Positions 1-8,682 of a DNA stretch of 64,000 bases are shown here, piece after piece (positions within the stretch are counted from its first letter, which is position 1; each line of letters begins with the position of its first letter). The notes below the pieces were generated by a model. That model saw nothing but the letters and a program-made list of their open reading frames with translations, did not search any database and had not been told where the DNA came from. Position numbers and translations under genes: made by a program. Source of the DNA: Streptomyces sp. NK15101 (GTDB lineage Bacteria > Actinomycetota > Actinomycetes > Streptomycetales > Streptomycetaceae); contig NZ_JAINVG010000004.1 in NCBI RefSeq assembly GCF_020400725.1, positions 1-64,000 on the forward strand, given 5' to 3'.

Positions 1-593
1 CCCGCCGCAACCTCGTCGCCGTCGGCGCGGGCGCGCTCCTCGTCGCCGTCCTCGGCACCGTCGTCACCCTCGGCGCCACCTCCGGCAACGGCGAGAACCC
101 CGCCACCGACCGCGTCACCTCCGACAGCACCGCGAGCGAGAGCGGCACCGACGACGGCCTCGACGGCGAGGAGCCGCCGGCCGACGGCGAGACCGCCCCC
201 GCCGAGACGGGACAGTCGACCCGCTCGGACTCCCCGAGCCCGTCGAGCTCGGACAGCGCGTCGCCGTCCGCCTCGACGGACCCGTCCGCCTCGGGCTCGC
301 CCTCGCCCTCGGACAGCCCGACGGGCACCAGCACTCCCACGACGACCAAGGCGCCGACGAGTCCGGCGGCCACGACCACGACGGGCGGGCCGCGCCCGAC
401 GATCACGCGCCCGCCGACCACGCCCACGTCGTCGACGTCCGCAAGCCCTTCGGAGAGCCCGAGCTCGTCCCAGTCGACGCCCACGTCGCCCTCTCCGACA
501 GGGTCCACCAGCTCTCCCGCGACCGGCGAGACCACCACCCTCGGCGCCCCCTCCGCCTCCGGGACCACCGCCGCCTCGGAGACGCCGGCCTGA
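1..593 (+). CDS. C-terminal part of a membrane-anchored Ser/Thr/Pro-rich protein (5' end outside window)
   Basis: The open frame starts at base 3 and runs to a TGA at 591-593; the start codon lies upstream of the window. What is visible begins with basic residues (RRNL) followed by a hydrophobic stretch of about 20 residues (VAVGAGALLVAVLGTVVTLG), a single membrane segment. After it come about 170 residues made almost only of Ser, Thr, Pro, Ala, Gly and Asp/Glu with many SPS and TTT runs. This is the composition of a disordered, probably extracytoplasmic and possibly glycosylated stalk. No LPXTG or other anchor is seen at the end (SETPA-stop). I recognise no family. The N-terminal part, which would define its function, is missing. 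Confidence 0.75.
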   Translation, partial: RRNLVAVGAGALLVAVLGTVVTLGATSGNGENPATDRVTSDSTASESGTDDGLDGEEPPADGETAPAETGQSTRSDSPSPSSSDSASPSASTDPSASGSPSPSDSPTGTSTPTTTKAPTSPAATTTTGGPRPTITRPPTTPTSSTSASPSESPSSSQSTPTSPSPTGSTSSPATGETTTLGAPSASGTTAASETPA

Positions 594-607
594 CCCCGTA
601 CGAGAAC

Positions 608-650
608 GACGACGGCCCCGGGCGCGCTCACCGCGCCCGGGGCCGTCGTC
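608..650. terminator. Bidirectional intrinsic terminator
   Basis: A perfect 19-bp stem (608-626 and 632-650, arms beginning GACGACGGCCCC) with a 5-base loop CTCAC lies between two convergent genes. There is no U-run, as is usual in Streptomyces. Confidence 0.85.
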
Positions 651-663
651 CGGAAGACAGGTC

Positions 664-1335
664 TCAGAAGAGCCGCAGCTTGTCGTCCTCGATGCCGCGC
701 AGCGCGTCGTAGTCGAGGACCACGCAGCCGATCCCGCGGTCCGTCGCGAGGACCCGCGCCTGCGGCTTGATCTCCTGGGCCGCGAAGACGCCCTTCACCG
801 GTGCGAGGTGCGGGTCGCGGTTGAGCAGCTCCAGGTAGCGGGTCAGCTGCTCGACGCCGTCGATCTCGCCGCGCCGCTTGATCTCCACCGCGACCGTCCC
901 GCCGTCGGAGTCCCGGCACAGGATGTCCACGGGGCCGATCGCGGTCGGGTACTCGCGGCGGATCAGGGTGTAGCCCTCGCCGAGGGTCTCGATGCGGTCG
1001 GCGAGCAGCTCCTGAAGGTGCGCCTCGACGCCGTCCTTGATGAGGCCCGGGTCGACGCCCAGCTCGTGCGAGGAGTCGTGGAGGATCTCCTCCATCGTGA
1101 TGATCAGTTTCTCGCCCGCTTTGTTGATCACGGTCCAGATGCCCGCCTCGCCGTCGGCGCCCTCCTTCAGGGTGCACGGCGGGGACATCCAGTTGAGCGG
1201 TTTGTACGCCCGGTCGTCCGCGTGGACGGAGACGCTGCCGTCTGCCTTGACCAGGATCAGACGGGGTGCGGAGGGCAGGTGGGCGGTGAGCCGGCCCGCG
1301 TAGTCCACGGAACAACGGGCAATGACGAGACGCAT
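664..1335 (-). CDS. nucS: Mismatch-specific endonuclease NucS (EndoMS)
   Basis: A 223-residue protein that cuts both strands at mismatched DNA and provides mismatch repair in actinobacteria lacking MutS/MutL. The C-terminal RecB-like nuclease domain is clear: D137 in GPVDILC, E151 and K153 in VEIKRR, and Q163 in VEQLTRY form the expected D-ExK-Q active site. The N-terminal beta-rich dimer/DNA-binding domain occupies about residues 1-105. The last residues KLRLF form the conserved C-terminal motif through which NucS contacts the sliding clamp. I chose ATG at 1335 over an in-frame ATG nine bases upstream because the family starts MRLVIARC. Length is that of the family. It converges with the gene before it and diverges from the next. 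Confidence 0.95.
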   Translation of the reverse strand: MRLVIARCSVDYAGRLTAHLPSAPRLILVKADGSVSVHADDRAYKPLNWMSPPCTLKEGADGEAGIWTVINKAGEKLIITMEEILHDSSHELGVDPGLIKDGVEAHLQELLADRIETLGEGYTLIRREYPTAIGPVDILCRDSDGGTVAVEIKRRGEIDGVEQLTRYLELLNRDPHLAPVKGVFAAQEIKPQARVLATDRGIGCVVLDYDALRGIEDDKLRLF

Positions 1336-1583
1336 GGTCGGCAACGCTACAAGACGGGCGCTCTTCCGCGCGATTCGGGCATCGCCCCGGCGTCTCCCAG
1401 GGGCCGTCGTGAGCCGAACACCCGTCGGTTATCAGCCGGTTGTGTGCCCATTCTTCTGGTGTCGCCCGGACCGCGCGCTTACCGTGGAAGCTGGAGGTCG
1501 TCGTCCGTGCACGCTGCGTGGCGCACGGCGGCCTTCGTCCCTGCCCGCAAGACCCCGTCCGCGGGGTCGCGAGAGGAGAACCC

Positions 1584-1976
1584 ATGTCGCTCGACGTCTC
1601 ACCGGCCCTGTTGGAACAGGCCGAGCGAGGCGAGGTCGACGAAGCCGACTTCGTCGACTGCGTCCGGACCTCCCTGCCCTACGCGTGGGAGATGATCAGT
1701 TCTCTGGTGGCCCAGCTGAAGGTCGACGGCGGAGAGTTCGCCGACAACCAGACGCCGCCGCCGAATGAGCAGGCACGTGGTCAGCTGCTGCGCGCGCTCG
1801 CGAGCGATGCCATTCGCGGTGCGCTGCAGCGGCACTTCGGGGTGCGTCTCGCCTTCCAGAACTGCCACCGCGTGGCGGTCTTCCCGCTGGACCCGTCGGT
1901 GGACGAGCGGCTCGCCCGTTTCACGTCCGTACGGGGGCAGCTGCTGAACCAGTCGCCGGAACTGCGCGACTGCTGA
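1584..1976 (+). CDS. Small SCO5389-type conserved protein of unknown function
   Basis: A 130-residue acidic soluble protein starting MSLDVSP, preceded by a good ribosome site (GAGAGGAGAA, 1571-1580). In S. coelicolor the gene beside nucS (SCO5389) names a conserved actinobacterial family, and this looks like the same protein from position and size (recalled, not searched). No signal peptide, membrane segment or catalytic motif is visible. It has a helical N-terminal half and a compact C-terminal half with one cysteine in FQNCHRVAVF. It diverges from nucS across 248 bases, so the two may share a regulatory region, but no functional link is shown. Confidence 0.8.
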   Translation: MSLDVSPALLEQAERGEVDEADFVDCVRTSLPYAWEMISSLVAQLKVDGGEFADNQTPPPNEQARGQLLRALASDAIRGALQRHFGVRLAFQNCHRVAVFPLDPSVDERLARFTSVRGQLLNQSPELRDC

Positions 1977-2112
1977 GACATGGTGCTGCCGCTCCGCACC
2001 GCGGGAGAACGCGACCGATGCGAGCCGACGCGCATCGCCGCCGACGGGCGCGGAAGCGGCAGCACAGTCCCGGACAGGAATCCGACGAGGCCCGGAGGGG
2101 TGATGAACGCCC

Positions 2113-3147
2113 TCACACCAGGAGCGGGAGGACCTCCGCGCCCAGGCGCCGGACGTTCTCCTCGGTCGCCGCGAGATCGCCCGAGCCTTCCGCGAGGAGG
2201 GCGAAGCGCGTGATGCCCGTGCGCTCCGCGGTCGCCGCGAGCCGGTCCGCCGCCAGCCGGGGCGTGCCCACCGGGTGCAGCCCGCACAGCAGTTCCGTGT
2301 ACGCCAGGGGGTCCCGCATCACCCGGTGCCGGCCGTCCACCGTCACATGCGCGTCGAGCCCCTGCTTCAGCCAGCCCGGCATCGCCTTGACCAGTGCCTC
2401 CACCGCGTCCGCGCCCCGGTCCGCGAGCTGGGCCACCCCCGCCGAGACATGGCCGGCGCCGATCCGCGCGATCTCGTCCGGGTCCCGCCCGGCCTCCCGC
2501 GCGCACCGCGCCCAGGCCGCGACCATCTCGGCCTTGTCCTCGTCGCCGCAGTGCATGCCGAGCAGCATCGGCAGTCCGCGCTCCGCCGCGAGCCTCACGC
2601 TCTTCGGCGAGGTGCAGGCCACCACCACCTCGGGGGAGGCCGCGCCGCCGATCAGCTCGTCGGGGCGGGGCACCACGGGCACCTCACGGAAAGCGAATCG
2701 TTCCCCCTCGGCGCCGACGCGCGGCTCGGTGAGCCAGCGCAGCAGCAGGTCGAGCGATTCGGGGAACCCCTCCTCGTACGCCGCCAGACCCGAGCCGAAG
2801 ACCTCCAGGTCCACCCAGGGCCCGCCCCGGCCCACCCCCAGGGTGAACCGGCCGCCCGAGGTGAGGTGCAGCAGCGCCGCCTGCTCGCCGAGGGCGACCG
2901 GGTGGACGGTCGGCAGCACGCTCACCGCCGTGCCGACCCGGAGCCGCCGGGTGCGGCCGAGGAGCAGCGCGGCCAGCGTCACGGCCGAGGGACAGACCCC
3001 GTACGGCACGAAGTGGTGCTCGGCCAGCCAGACGGAGTCGAGCCCCGCCTCCTCCGCCACCTCGGCGGTCCGCACCGCCCGGTGCAGTGCCTCCCCCTGG
3101 CCCTGGCCCGGGAACTGGGCTGCCAGAACGAACGTACCCACGCGCAT
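2113..3147 (-). CDS. LLM-class flavin-dependent oxidoreductase (luciferase-like monooxygenase)
   Basis: A 344-residue bacterial-luciferase-like TIM-barrel protein using reduced FMN or F420. Family features are the first strand MRVGTFVLAAQFPGQG, the helix A...AEEAGLDSVWLAEHHF near residue 40, and TSGGRFTLGVGRGGPWVDLEVFG near residue 105 (the usual SxGR...GxGxG binding loop). Substrate cannot be read from sequence. ATG at 3147 follows GGAGG nine bases upstream; a longer open frame continues upstream but has no family similarity. The divergent spacer before it contains TGGCAC and GTGCCA half sites 13 bases apart (3191-3215), possibly an operator. Confidence 0.85.
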   Translation of the reverse strand: MRVGTFVLAAQFPGQGQGEALHRAVRTAEVAEEAGLDSVWLAEHHFVPYGVCPSAVTLAALLLGRTRRLRVGTAVSVLPTVHPVALGEQAALLHLTSGGRFTLGVGRGGPWVDLEVFGSGLAAYEEGFPESLDLLLRWLTEPRVGAEGERFAFREVPVVPRPDELIGGAASPEVVVACTSPKSVRLAAERGLPMLLGMHCGDEDKAEMVAAWARCAREAGRDPDEIARIGAGHVSAGVAQLADRGADAVEALVKAMPGWLKQGLDAHVTVDGRHRVMRDPLAYTELLCGLHPVGTPRLAADRLAATAERTGITRFALLAEGSGDLAATEENVRRLGAEVLPLLV

Positions 3148-3345
3148 CGCCTTCTGCCTCCTTGCGGCCGACGCGTATCTCCCCTCGCACTGGCACCAAC
3201 GTCTGACACGTGCCAAAGGCAACGGCCGTTCATGAAGTTCTTGCGATTTTCCGCTAAGCCGTCCCGGGCGGGGCCCGGGGCACCACGTGGCGGCCCGTAG
3301 GCTGGAGGGAACGGTCCGTGTTCCCAGACCCCGTGAGGTGTGCCC

Positions 3346-3672
3346 GTGTCCCCGCGTCACAACCGCTCCCGAGGCGGCGAGAAGCCCGCGCAGCAGGGCG
3401 ACCACGGAGACAGGTACGGGGGCGTGCAGCGCACCGAGACCTGGCAGGGCGAGGAGTGGTACGTCCGCCTCGTCGCCGGGGCGAGCGCACCGGGCAAGCG
3501 CTACCGCTGCCCGGGCTGCGACCAGGAGATCCCGCCGGGCGCCCCGCACGTGGTCGCCTGGCCGGAGTGGGGCGGGGTGGACGACCGCCGCCACTGGCAC
3601 AAGGCCTGCTGGAACGCGAAGGACCGCCGCACCAGCAGGGTGCAGCGGTCCCGCAACGCGCCGAGGTACTAG
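3346..3672 (+). CDS. Small zinc-ribbon protein
   Basis: A 108-residue basic protein. Residues about 50-85 hold CPGCDQEI, then WHKACW, a CxxC...HxxxC set typical of a treble-clef zinc site. The N-terminus is polar and disordered (HNRSRGGEKPAQQ). Databases often label such Streptomyces proteins 'ATP/GTP-binding', for which I see no P-loop. I prefer GTG at 3346 (GAGGT six bases upstream) to the GTG at 3340. It converges on the ABC permease with only 18 bases between stop codons. Function unknown; a nucleic-acid or protein-binding ribbon is plausible. Confidence 0.75.
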   Translation: MSPRHNRSRGGEKPAQQGDHGDRYGGVQRTETWQGEEWYVRLVAGASAPGKRYRCPGCDQEIPPGAPHVVAWPEWGGVDDRRHWHKACWNAKDRRTSRVQRSRNAPRY

Positions 3673-3690
3673 GTCGGCCGAGGTACTGGG

Positions 3691-4527
3691 TCACACGTCC
3701 CGGCTGTTCAGCAGGGCGTACGCGCCGCCCAGCGCCGCCGCCGCGATCGCCGCCATGATCAGCAGCGGCTCCCAGCCCGCCGGGCCCGAGTCCCCGAACG
3801 GCGGGGTCTCGCTGTAGAGCGAGATCATCTGCGAGGGGATCGCGTACGTGAACAGGAACTCCTGCACCGACTTCAGCGCCGCCGAGAACATGAACAGGGC
3901 CGCCACCAGCGGAAGCAGCAGCAGACCGATCATCACCGTGATCGCGCCGGCCGAGTGCCGGATGAGCGTCCCGATCGCCAGCGACAGCAGGCCGAGCACG
4001 GCCAGGTAGCCGCCCGCGCCGACCGTCGCCCGCAGCCACTCCGCCGTCGTCGGCGTCGCCGCCGTGTCCACGATGGCGACCTGCGCCACCGCCACGAGCG
4101 TCGCGATCAGGGTGGTGACCGAGAAGACCAGCAGGAAGAAGACGATCGCCTTCGCCGTGAGCACCCGGGCCCGGCTCGGGCACGCCGTCAGGGTCGTACG
4201 GATCATGCCCGTGCCGTACTCGGAGGCGATCGTCAGGACGCCGAGCGTGATCACGCAGATCGACGCCGGCAGCATCCCGAAGAAGCCGAAGGCGAGCGCG
4301 GACTCCTCGCCCATCGGGGCGTCGGAGCTCGCGGCGACCGCCGCGACCCCCAGGCCGATGGCGAGCATCAGCAGGATCATGACCCCGAGCGTCCACATCG
4401 TCGAACGCACCGAGCGGATCTTCGTCCACTCGGAGGCGAGCGCGTCACCGAGGTGCGCGGCGCGGACCGGGATGGGGGAGACGTAGGCGTGCGGAGCCGG
4501 GGCGTGGTGGTGGGCGGGGGCGGTCAT
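3691..4527 (-). CDS. ABC-2 type transporter permease (cassette 1)
   Basis: A 278-residue membrane protein with about six hydrophobic segments (for example TMWTLGVMILLMLAIGLGV and LLLLPLVAALFMFSAAL). The cytoplasmic N-terminus is His/Pro/Ala-rich and followed by the LASEWTKIRSVRSTMWTL motif usual in Streptomyces ABC-2 permeases. The family works as a dimer with its ATPase to export lipids, antibiotics or peptides; the substrate here is unknown. Its ATG overlaps the stop of the ATPase gene (ATGA at 4524-4527), so the two are translationally coupled. It is paralogous to the permease at 5806. Confidence 0.9.
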   Translation of the reverse strand: MTAPAHHHAPAPHAYVSPIPVRAAHLGDALASEWTKIRSVRSTMWTLGVMILLMLAIGLGVAAVAASSDAPMGEESALAFGFFGMLPASICVITLGVLTIASEYGTGMIRTTLTACPSRARVLTAKAIVFFLLVFSVTTLIATLVAVAQVAIVDTAATPTTAEWLRATVGAGGYLAVLGLLSLAIGTLIRHSAGAITVMIGLLLLPLVAALFMFSAALKSVQEFLFTYAIPSQMISLYSETPPFGDSGPAGWEPLLIMAAIAAAALGGAYALLNSRDV

Positions 4528-5684
4528 CGGGCGTCCTTCGGGGTGTCGCTCGGCTGCGGGAAGCCCGGCTGCGGGGCGGCCGGAGGGGCGTACGGACCCG
4601 GCGCGGGGGCGTGGGGGGCCTGCGGAGCAGCGCCGTACGGGTTCTGCCCGGGCGGCGGCGGGGCGTACCAGCCCTGCTGCGGCACGTCCGGGACCGGCGG
4701 CTGCGGCGGCATCCCGTACCCCGGCTGCCCGGGCTGCACCGGCGGCTGGAGGTGGGCGAGGCGGTCGTCGGTGGAGCGGTAGTCCACGGCGCCCTGCGTC
4801 AGCCGCATGTACGCCTCCTCCAGCGACGCCTGGTGCGGGGACAGCTCCCAGAGGCGTACGTCCGCACCGTGCGCGAGGTCGCTGATCCGCGGCAGCGGCA
4901 GGCCCGTCACGCGCAGCGCCCCGTCCGGCTCCGACAGCACCTGGCCGCCGGCCTCGGTGAGCACCGACGTCAGCTTCTCCCGCTGCGCCGGCTCGGTCCC
5001 CGGGGTCCGCACCCGGGCGAAGTCGGCGGAGTTCGCCGAGATGAAGTCCTTGACGGACATGTCCGAGAGCAGCTGCCCCCGGCCGATCACGATCAGGTGA
5101 TCGGCCGTCAGCGCCATCTCGCTCATGAGGTGGCTGGAGACGAAGACCGTGCGGCCCTCGGCGGCCAGCTTCTTCATCAGGTTCCGCACCCAGAGGATGC
5201 CCTCGGGGTCCAGGCCGTTGACGGGCTCGTCGAAGAGCAGCACCTGCGGGTCGCCCAGGAGCGCCGCCGCGATGCCGAGCCGCTGGCCCATGCCGAGCGA
5301 GAAGCCCTTCGAGCGCCGCTTCGCGACGTCCTGGAGGCCGACCACGCCGAGGACCTCGTCGACGCGCTGCGCCGGAATGCCGGCCAGCTGCGCGAGCGAG
5401 AGCAGATGGCTGCGCGCGCTGCGGCCGCCGTGCACGGCCTTGGCGTCGAGGAGCGCGCCGACCTGCCGGGGCGCGTTCGGCAGCTGCCGGAAGGGGTGGC
5501 CGCCGATCGTGACGTGACCCGCGGTGGGCCGGTCGAGCCCCAGGATCATGCGCATGGTCGTCGACTTGCCGGACCCGTTGGGTCCCAGGAACCCGGTGAC
5601 GACACCGGGCCTCACCTGGAAGGAAAGGTTGTACACGGCCGTCTTGGCGCCGTAGCGCTTCGTCAGGCCGACTGCCTCGATCAT
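4524..5684 (-). CDS. ABC transporter ATP-binding protein with proline-rich tail (cassette 1)
   Basis: A 386-residue ATPase. Walker A is GPNGSGKST (about residue 38), the signature is FSLGMGQRLGIA (about residue 130), Walker B is VLLFDEPVNGLDPEG, and the switch His is in FVSSHLMSE. Residues 1-310 form the standard nucleotide-binding domain. The last ~75 residues are an unusual Pro/Gln/Gly/Tyr-rich disordered tail (repeated QP, PPxP and YAPP). The start MIEAVGLTKRYG at 5684 matches its paralogue. It is the first gene of the two-gene cassette. Confidence 0.92.
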   Translation of the reverse strand: MIEAVGLTKRYGAKTAVYNLSFQVRPGVVTGFLGPNGSGKSTTMRMILGLDRPTAGHVTIGGHPFRQLPNAPRQVGALLDAKAVHGGRSARSHLLSLAQLAGIPAQRVDEVLGVVGLQDVAKRRSKGFSLGMGQRLGIAAALLGDPQVLLFDEPVNGLDPEGILWVRNLMKKLAAEGRTVFVSSHLMSEMALTADHLIVIGRGQLLSDMSVKDFISANSADFARVRTPGTEPAQREKLTSVLTEAGGQVLSEPDGALRVTGLPLPRISDLAHGADVRLWELSPHQASLEEAYMRLTQGAVDYRSTDDRLAHLQPPVQPGQPGYGMPPQPPVPDVPQQGWYAPPPPGQNPYGAAPQAPHAPAPGPYAPPAAPQPGFPQPSDTPKDAR

Positions 5685-5805
5685 TCTCCAGCCCCATCGA
5701 CAGGTCGGTCGCATCCATGTCGGGGCGTGGCGGCCGTCGGCCGGAGCCCCCCGTATGAGCTAGGAGCTTATCCAGCCGTTGACGGTTCTGGCCAAGCCCG
5801 GGGAA

Positions 5806-6585
5806 TCAGGCGTCCCGTTTCTTCATCACCAGATAGCCGCCGACGAGCGAGGCCACCACCCAGAGCACCATGATCCCGAGCCCGCCCCACGGCCCGTACG
5901 GGGCCTCCTCCGAGTTCATCGCGTCCGGGACGATCCGCATGACCTTCGAGCCGGCCTGGTCCGGGAAGTAGAGCGCCACCTCCTTCGCCTTCGGCACGGC
6001 CGACAGGATCTGCGAGACCAGGAAGAAGAACGGCACGAGGATGCCCAGCGACAGCATCGACGAGCGCAGCATCGCCGCCACGCCCATGGAGAAGATCGCC
6101 ATCAGGCCCATGTAGAGCCCGCCGCCGATGACCGCCCGCAGCACGCCCTCGTCCCCGATGGAGGTCCGGTGCTCGCCGAGCAGCGCCTGTCCCAGGAAGA
6201 AGGAGAGGAAGCTCGTCACGAGACCCACCAGGAGCGCGAGCCCGCCCGCCACCGCGATCTTCGAGAAGAGGAAGGTCGCGCGCTGCGGCACGGCGGCCAG
6301 CGAGGTGCGGATCATGCCGGAGGAGTACTCGGTCCCCACCACCAGGACGCCGAAGACCACCATCGCCAGCTGTCCCAGGATCATCCCGGAGAAGCTGATC
6401 AGGGTGGGGTCGAAGGTGGCCTTCTCGACCTCCCTCATGTCGTCGAAGGTGGCGTTCGTCAGGGCGCACAGCGCCGCGCCCATCGCCACCGTGACGAAGA
6501 GGGCGCTCGCCAGCGTCCAGACGGTCGACGAGACCGTCCGGATCTTGGTCCACTCGGACTGCAGGACCGCGGATGCCGCTGCCAT
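5806..6585 (-). CDS. ABC-2 type transporter permease (cassette 2)
   Basis: A 259-residue permease with six predicted membrane spans and the same opening (LQSEWTKIRTVSSTVWTLAS) and central YSSGMIRTSLAAVPQRA motif as cassette 1, where the matching segment is YGTGMIRTTLTACPSRA. It ends in a basic MKKRDA tail. It lies 3 bases after the stop of its ATPase, so the pair is one operon. About 120 bases separate it from the start of cassette 1. The substrate is unknown. Confidence 0.9.
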   Translation of the reverse strand: MAAASAVLQSEWTKIRTVSSTVWTLASALFVTVAMGAALCALTNATFDDMREVEKATFDPTLISFSGMILGQLAMVVFGVLVVGTEYSSGMIRTSLAAVPQRATFLFSKIAVAGGLALLVGLVTSFLSFFLGQALLGEHRTSIGDEGVLRAVIGGGLYMGLMAIFSMGVAAMLRSSMLSLGILVPFFFLVSQILSAVPKAKEVALYFPDQAGSKVMRIVPDAMNSEEAPYGPWGGLGIMVLWVVASLVGGYLVMKKRDA

Positions 6586-6588
6586 CGA

Positions 6589-7557
6589 TCAGGCTCCCTC
6601 GGAGGTCGTGCCCCAGCGGGGGCCGGGCGCCGCGGCGCCGCCGTGAACATCGGTGCCCTGCGCGTGGTACTCCACCGCGGCGGCCGTCATCTGCATGAAC
6701 GCCTCTTCGAGGGAGGCGCGCTGGGCGCTCAGCTCGTGCAGCACCAGACCGTTCTCCGCGGCCAGCTCGCCCAGCTTCTCCGTCGTCGCCCCGTCCACCT
6801 CCAGGGCCCCGCCGCCGGCCTCGACCACGACGAATCCGTTCGCGTGGAGGACGTCCCGCAGGCGTTCCTGCTGCGGGGAGCGCATCCGCGCATAACTTCG
6901 GGAATTCTGCTGGATGAAATCCGCCATCGAGGTGTCGGCCAGCAGTTTCCCCTGCCCGATCACGATCAGGTGATCCGCCGTCAGCGCCATTTCACTCATC
7001 AGATGGCTGGAAACGAAGATCGTCCGGCCCTCGGCCGCCAACGCCTTCATCAGATTGCGGATCCAGTGAATTCCCTCGGGGTCCAGACCATTGACGGGCT
7101 CGTCGAACATCAGGATCTCGGGATCGCCGAGGAGCGCCGAAGCGATCCCGAGGCGCTGCCCCATGCCGAGGGAGAAACCCTTCGACTTCTTCTTCGCGAC
7201 CGCCGTCAGGCCCACCAGGTCCAGCACCTCGCCCACCCGGCTCGCCGGGATGCGGTTGGACTGCGCCAGACACAGCAGGTTGTTGTAGGCGGAACGCCCG
7301 CCGTGCATCGCCTTGGCGTCGAGCAGCGCCCCGATGTACTTCAGCGGCTCGGCCAGGTCCCGGTAGTGCTTGCCGTCGATCCGGACCGTCCCGCTCGTCG
7401 GGTTGTCCAGGTCGAGCATCATCCGCATCGTCGTCGACTTGCCCGCCCCGTTCGGCCCGAGGAAGCCGGTGACCACGCCAGGACGGACCTGGAAGGACAG
7501 GTGGTCGACCGCCGTCTTCGTCCCGTAGCGCTTGGTCAGGCCCTCAAGCTCGATCAT
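6589..7557 (-). CDS. ABC transporter ATP-binding protein (cassette 2)
   Basis: A 322-residue ATPase with GPNGAGKST Walker A, FSLGMGQRLGIA signature, LMFDEPVNGLDPEG Walker B and FVSSHLMSE switch region, nearly the same as cassette 1 over the first ~220 residues but without the long proline-rich tail. Start MIELEGLTKRYG at 7557. Bases about 6890-7110 carry more A/T-ending codons (GGGAATTCT, GAAACGAAG) than the flanks, which may mark different ancestry of that patch. It is transcribed in the direction of filP-scy but separated from filP by a terminator. Confidence 0.92.
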   Translation of the reverse strand: MIELEGLTKRYGTKTAVDHLSFQVRPGVVTGFLGPNGAGKSTTMRMMLDLDNPTSGTVRIDGKHYRDLAEPLKYIGALLDAKAMHGGRSAYNNLLCLAQSNRIPASRVGEVLDLVGLTAVAKKKSKGFSLGMGQRLGIASALLGDPEILMFDEPVNGLDPEGIHWIRNLMKALAAEGRTIFVSSHLMSEMALTADHLIVIGQGKLLADTSMADFIQQNSRSYARMRSPQQERLRDVLHANGFVVVEAGGGALEVDGATTEKLGELAAENGLVLHELSAQRASLEEAFMQMTAAAVEYHAQGTDVHGGAAAPGPRWGTTSEGA

Positions 7558-7581
7558 GCGTCCCAACCTACGGGCGCGCAA

Positions 7582-7611
7582 AACCCCCCGCCACCGGAGT
7601 GGCGGGGGGTT
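7582..7611 (-). terminator. Intrinsic terminator downstream of filP
   Basis: A perfect 13-bp stem (AACCCCCCGCCAC / GTGGCGGGGGGTT) with a CGGA loop. On the minus strand it is followed by a TTTT run, giving a classic terminator between filP and the ABC cassette. Confidence 0.9.
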
Positions 7612-7632
7612 CCGTGACGTGCTGTCGGCCCG

Positions 7633-8568
7633 TTACCGCGACTGCTGGGCCGGGACGCCGGCCGTGCGCTCGTCGTCGATCGGGGAGCCGGCCGCCGCCA
7701 CCGCGGCACCGGTCAGCGTCGCCAGCATCTCGCGGACGTTGGTCAGCTGCGCGTTGATCGAGTCGCGGCGGTTCGTCAGCGCCGCGAGCTCGCGCTCCGA
7801 TTCCGAACGGATCCGGTCGGCCTTGGCGTTCGCGTCGGCCACGATGTCCTCGGCCTGGCGCTGCGCGGTCTCCACCGTCTGACGGGCCCGGCGCTCCGCG
7901 TCCGTGCGCAGCTTCTCGGCCTCCAGGCGGAGCTGCTCGGCGCGGTGCTCGATCTCCGCGAGGCGCTTCTCGGCCTTCGCCTGACGCGAGGCCAGGTCCC
8001 GCTCCGACTGCTCACGGCGCTTCGCCAGGTTCGTCTCGAAGTCCGCGGCGGCCTGGGCGGCCTTGGCGCGGGTCTCCTCGAAGAGGGCGTCGGCCTCCTC
8101 GCGCTTCGACTGCGCGTCCTTCTGGGCCTCGGCGCGCAGCGTGTTGGCCTCGCCCTGGGCCTTCTCGACGATCCGGACGCCCTCGTCCTCGGCCTTCGCC
8201 TTGCGCTCGGCCGCGAACGACTCGGCGTCGTTGCGCACCTGCTGGGCGGCCGACTCGGCCAGCTCGCGGTGCTGCTCGGCGGCGCGGCGGGCCTCCTCAC
8301 GCAGGTCCTTCGCCTCCTCCTCGGCCAGCCGGAGGATCTTCTCGACCCGGGCACCGAGCCCCGCGTACGACGGCTCGGCGTCGGTGACCTGCGCCTGGGC
8401 GTTCTGCGTCTCGAGGTGGAGCTCCTCGATGCGCTTCTCCAGCGAGGTGATGCGGGACAGGGCGCTGTCGCGGTCGGCCACGAGCTTGGTAATGCGGTCG
8501 TCCACCTGACCGCGGTCGTAACCGCGCCGCACGAGCTCGAAGCCGAAGGGGGAGGAAGTGTCGCTCAT
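7633..8568 (-). CDS. filP: Intermediate-filament-like coiled-coil protein FilP
   Basis: A 311-residue protein, almost wholly coiled coil after a short DivIVA-like N-terminus (GFELVRRGYDRGQVDDRI). Residues 25-60 form one heptad coil, then a break at about DAEPSYAGLG, then a long Ala/Glu/Arg coil with 51-residue-type periodicity. In Streptomyces FilP assembles into a filament network behind the hyphal tip, giving rigidity and working with DivIVA and Scy. Length and position next to scy agree with S. coelicolor FilP (SCO5396, recalled). The C-terminal ~25 residues are non-coiled (AGSPIDDERTAGVPAQQSR). It lies 114 bases downstream of scy on the same strand. Confidence 0.95.
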   Translation of the reverse strand: MSDTSSPFGFELVRRGYDRGQVDDRITKLVADRDSALSRITSLEKRIEELHLETQNAQAQVTDAEPSYAGLGARVEKILRLAEEEAKDLREEARRAAEQHRELAESAAQQVRNDAESFAAERKAKAEDEGVRIVEKAQGEANTLRAEAQKDAQSKREEADALFEETRAKAAQAAADFETNLAKRREQSERDLASRQAKAEKRLAEIEHRAEQLRLEAEKLRTDAERRARQTVETAQRQAEDIVADANAKADRIRSESERELAALTNRRDSINAQLTNVREMLATLTGAAVAAAGSPIDDERTAGVPAQQSR

Positions 8569-8682
8569 GGGGTTCCTGTCGAATGAGACCGGTGAGGTGT
8601 TAGGGGGAATCCTAGGGGCCGAAGCGGCGTGTCATCGAGCGTATGCCCGTTTGATCTGGAGAATGTCCAGCCTTTTGAGTGG

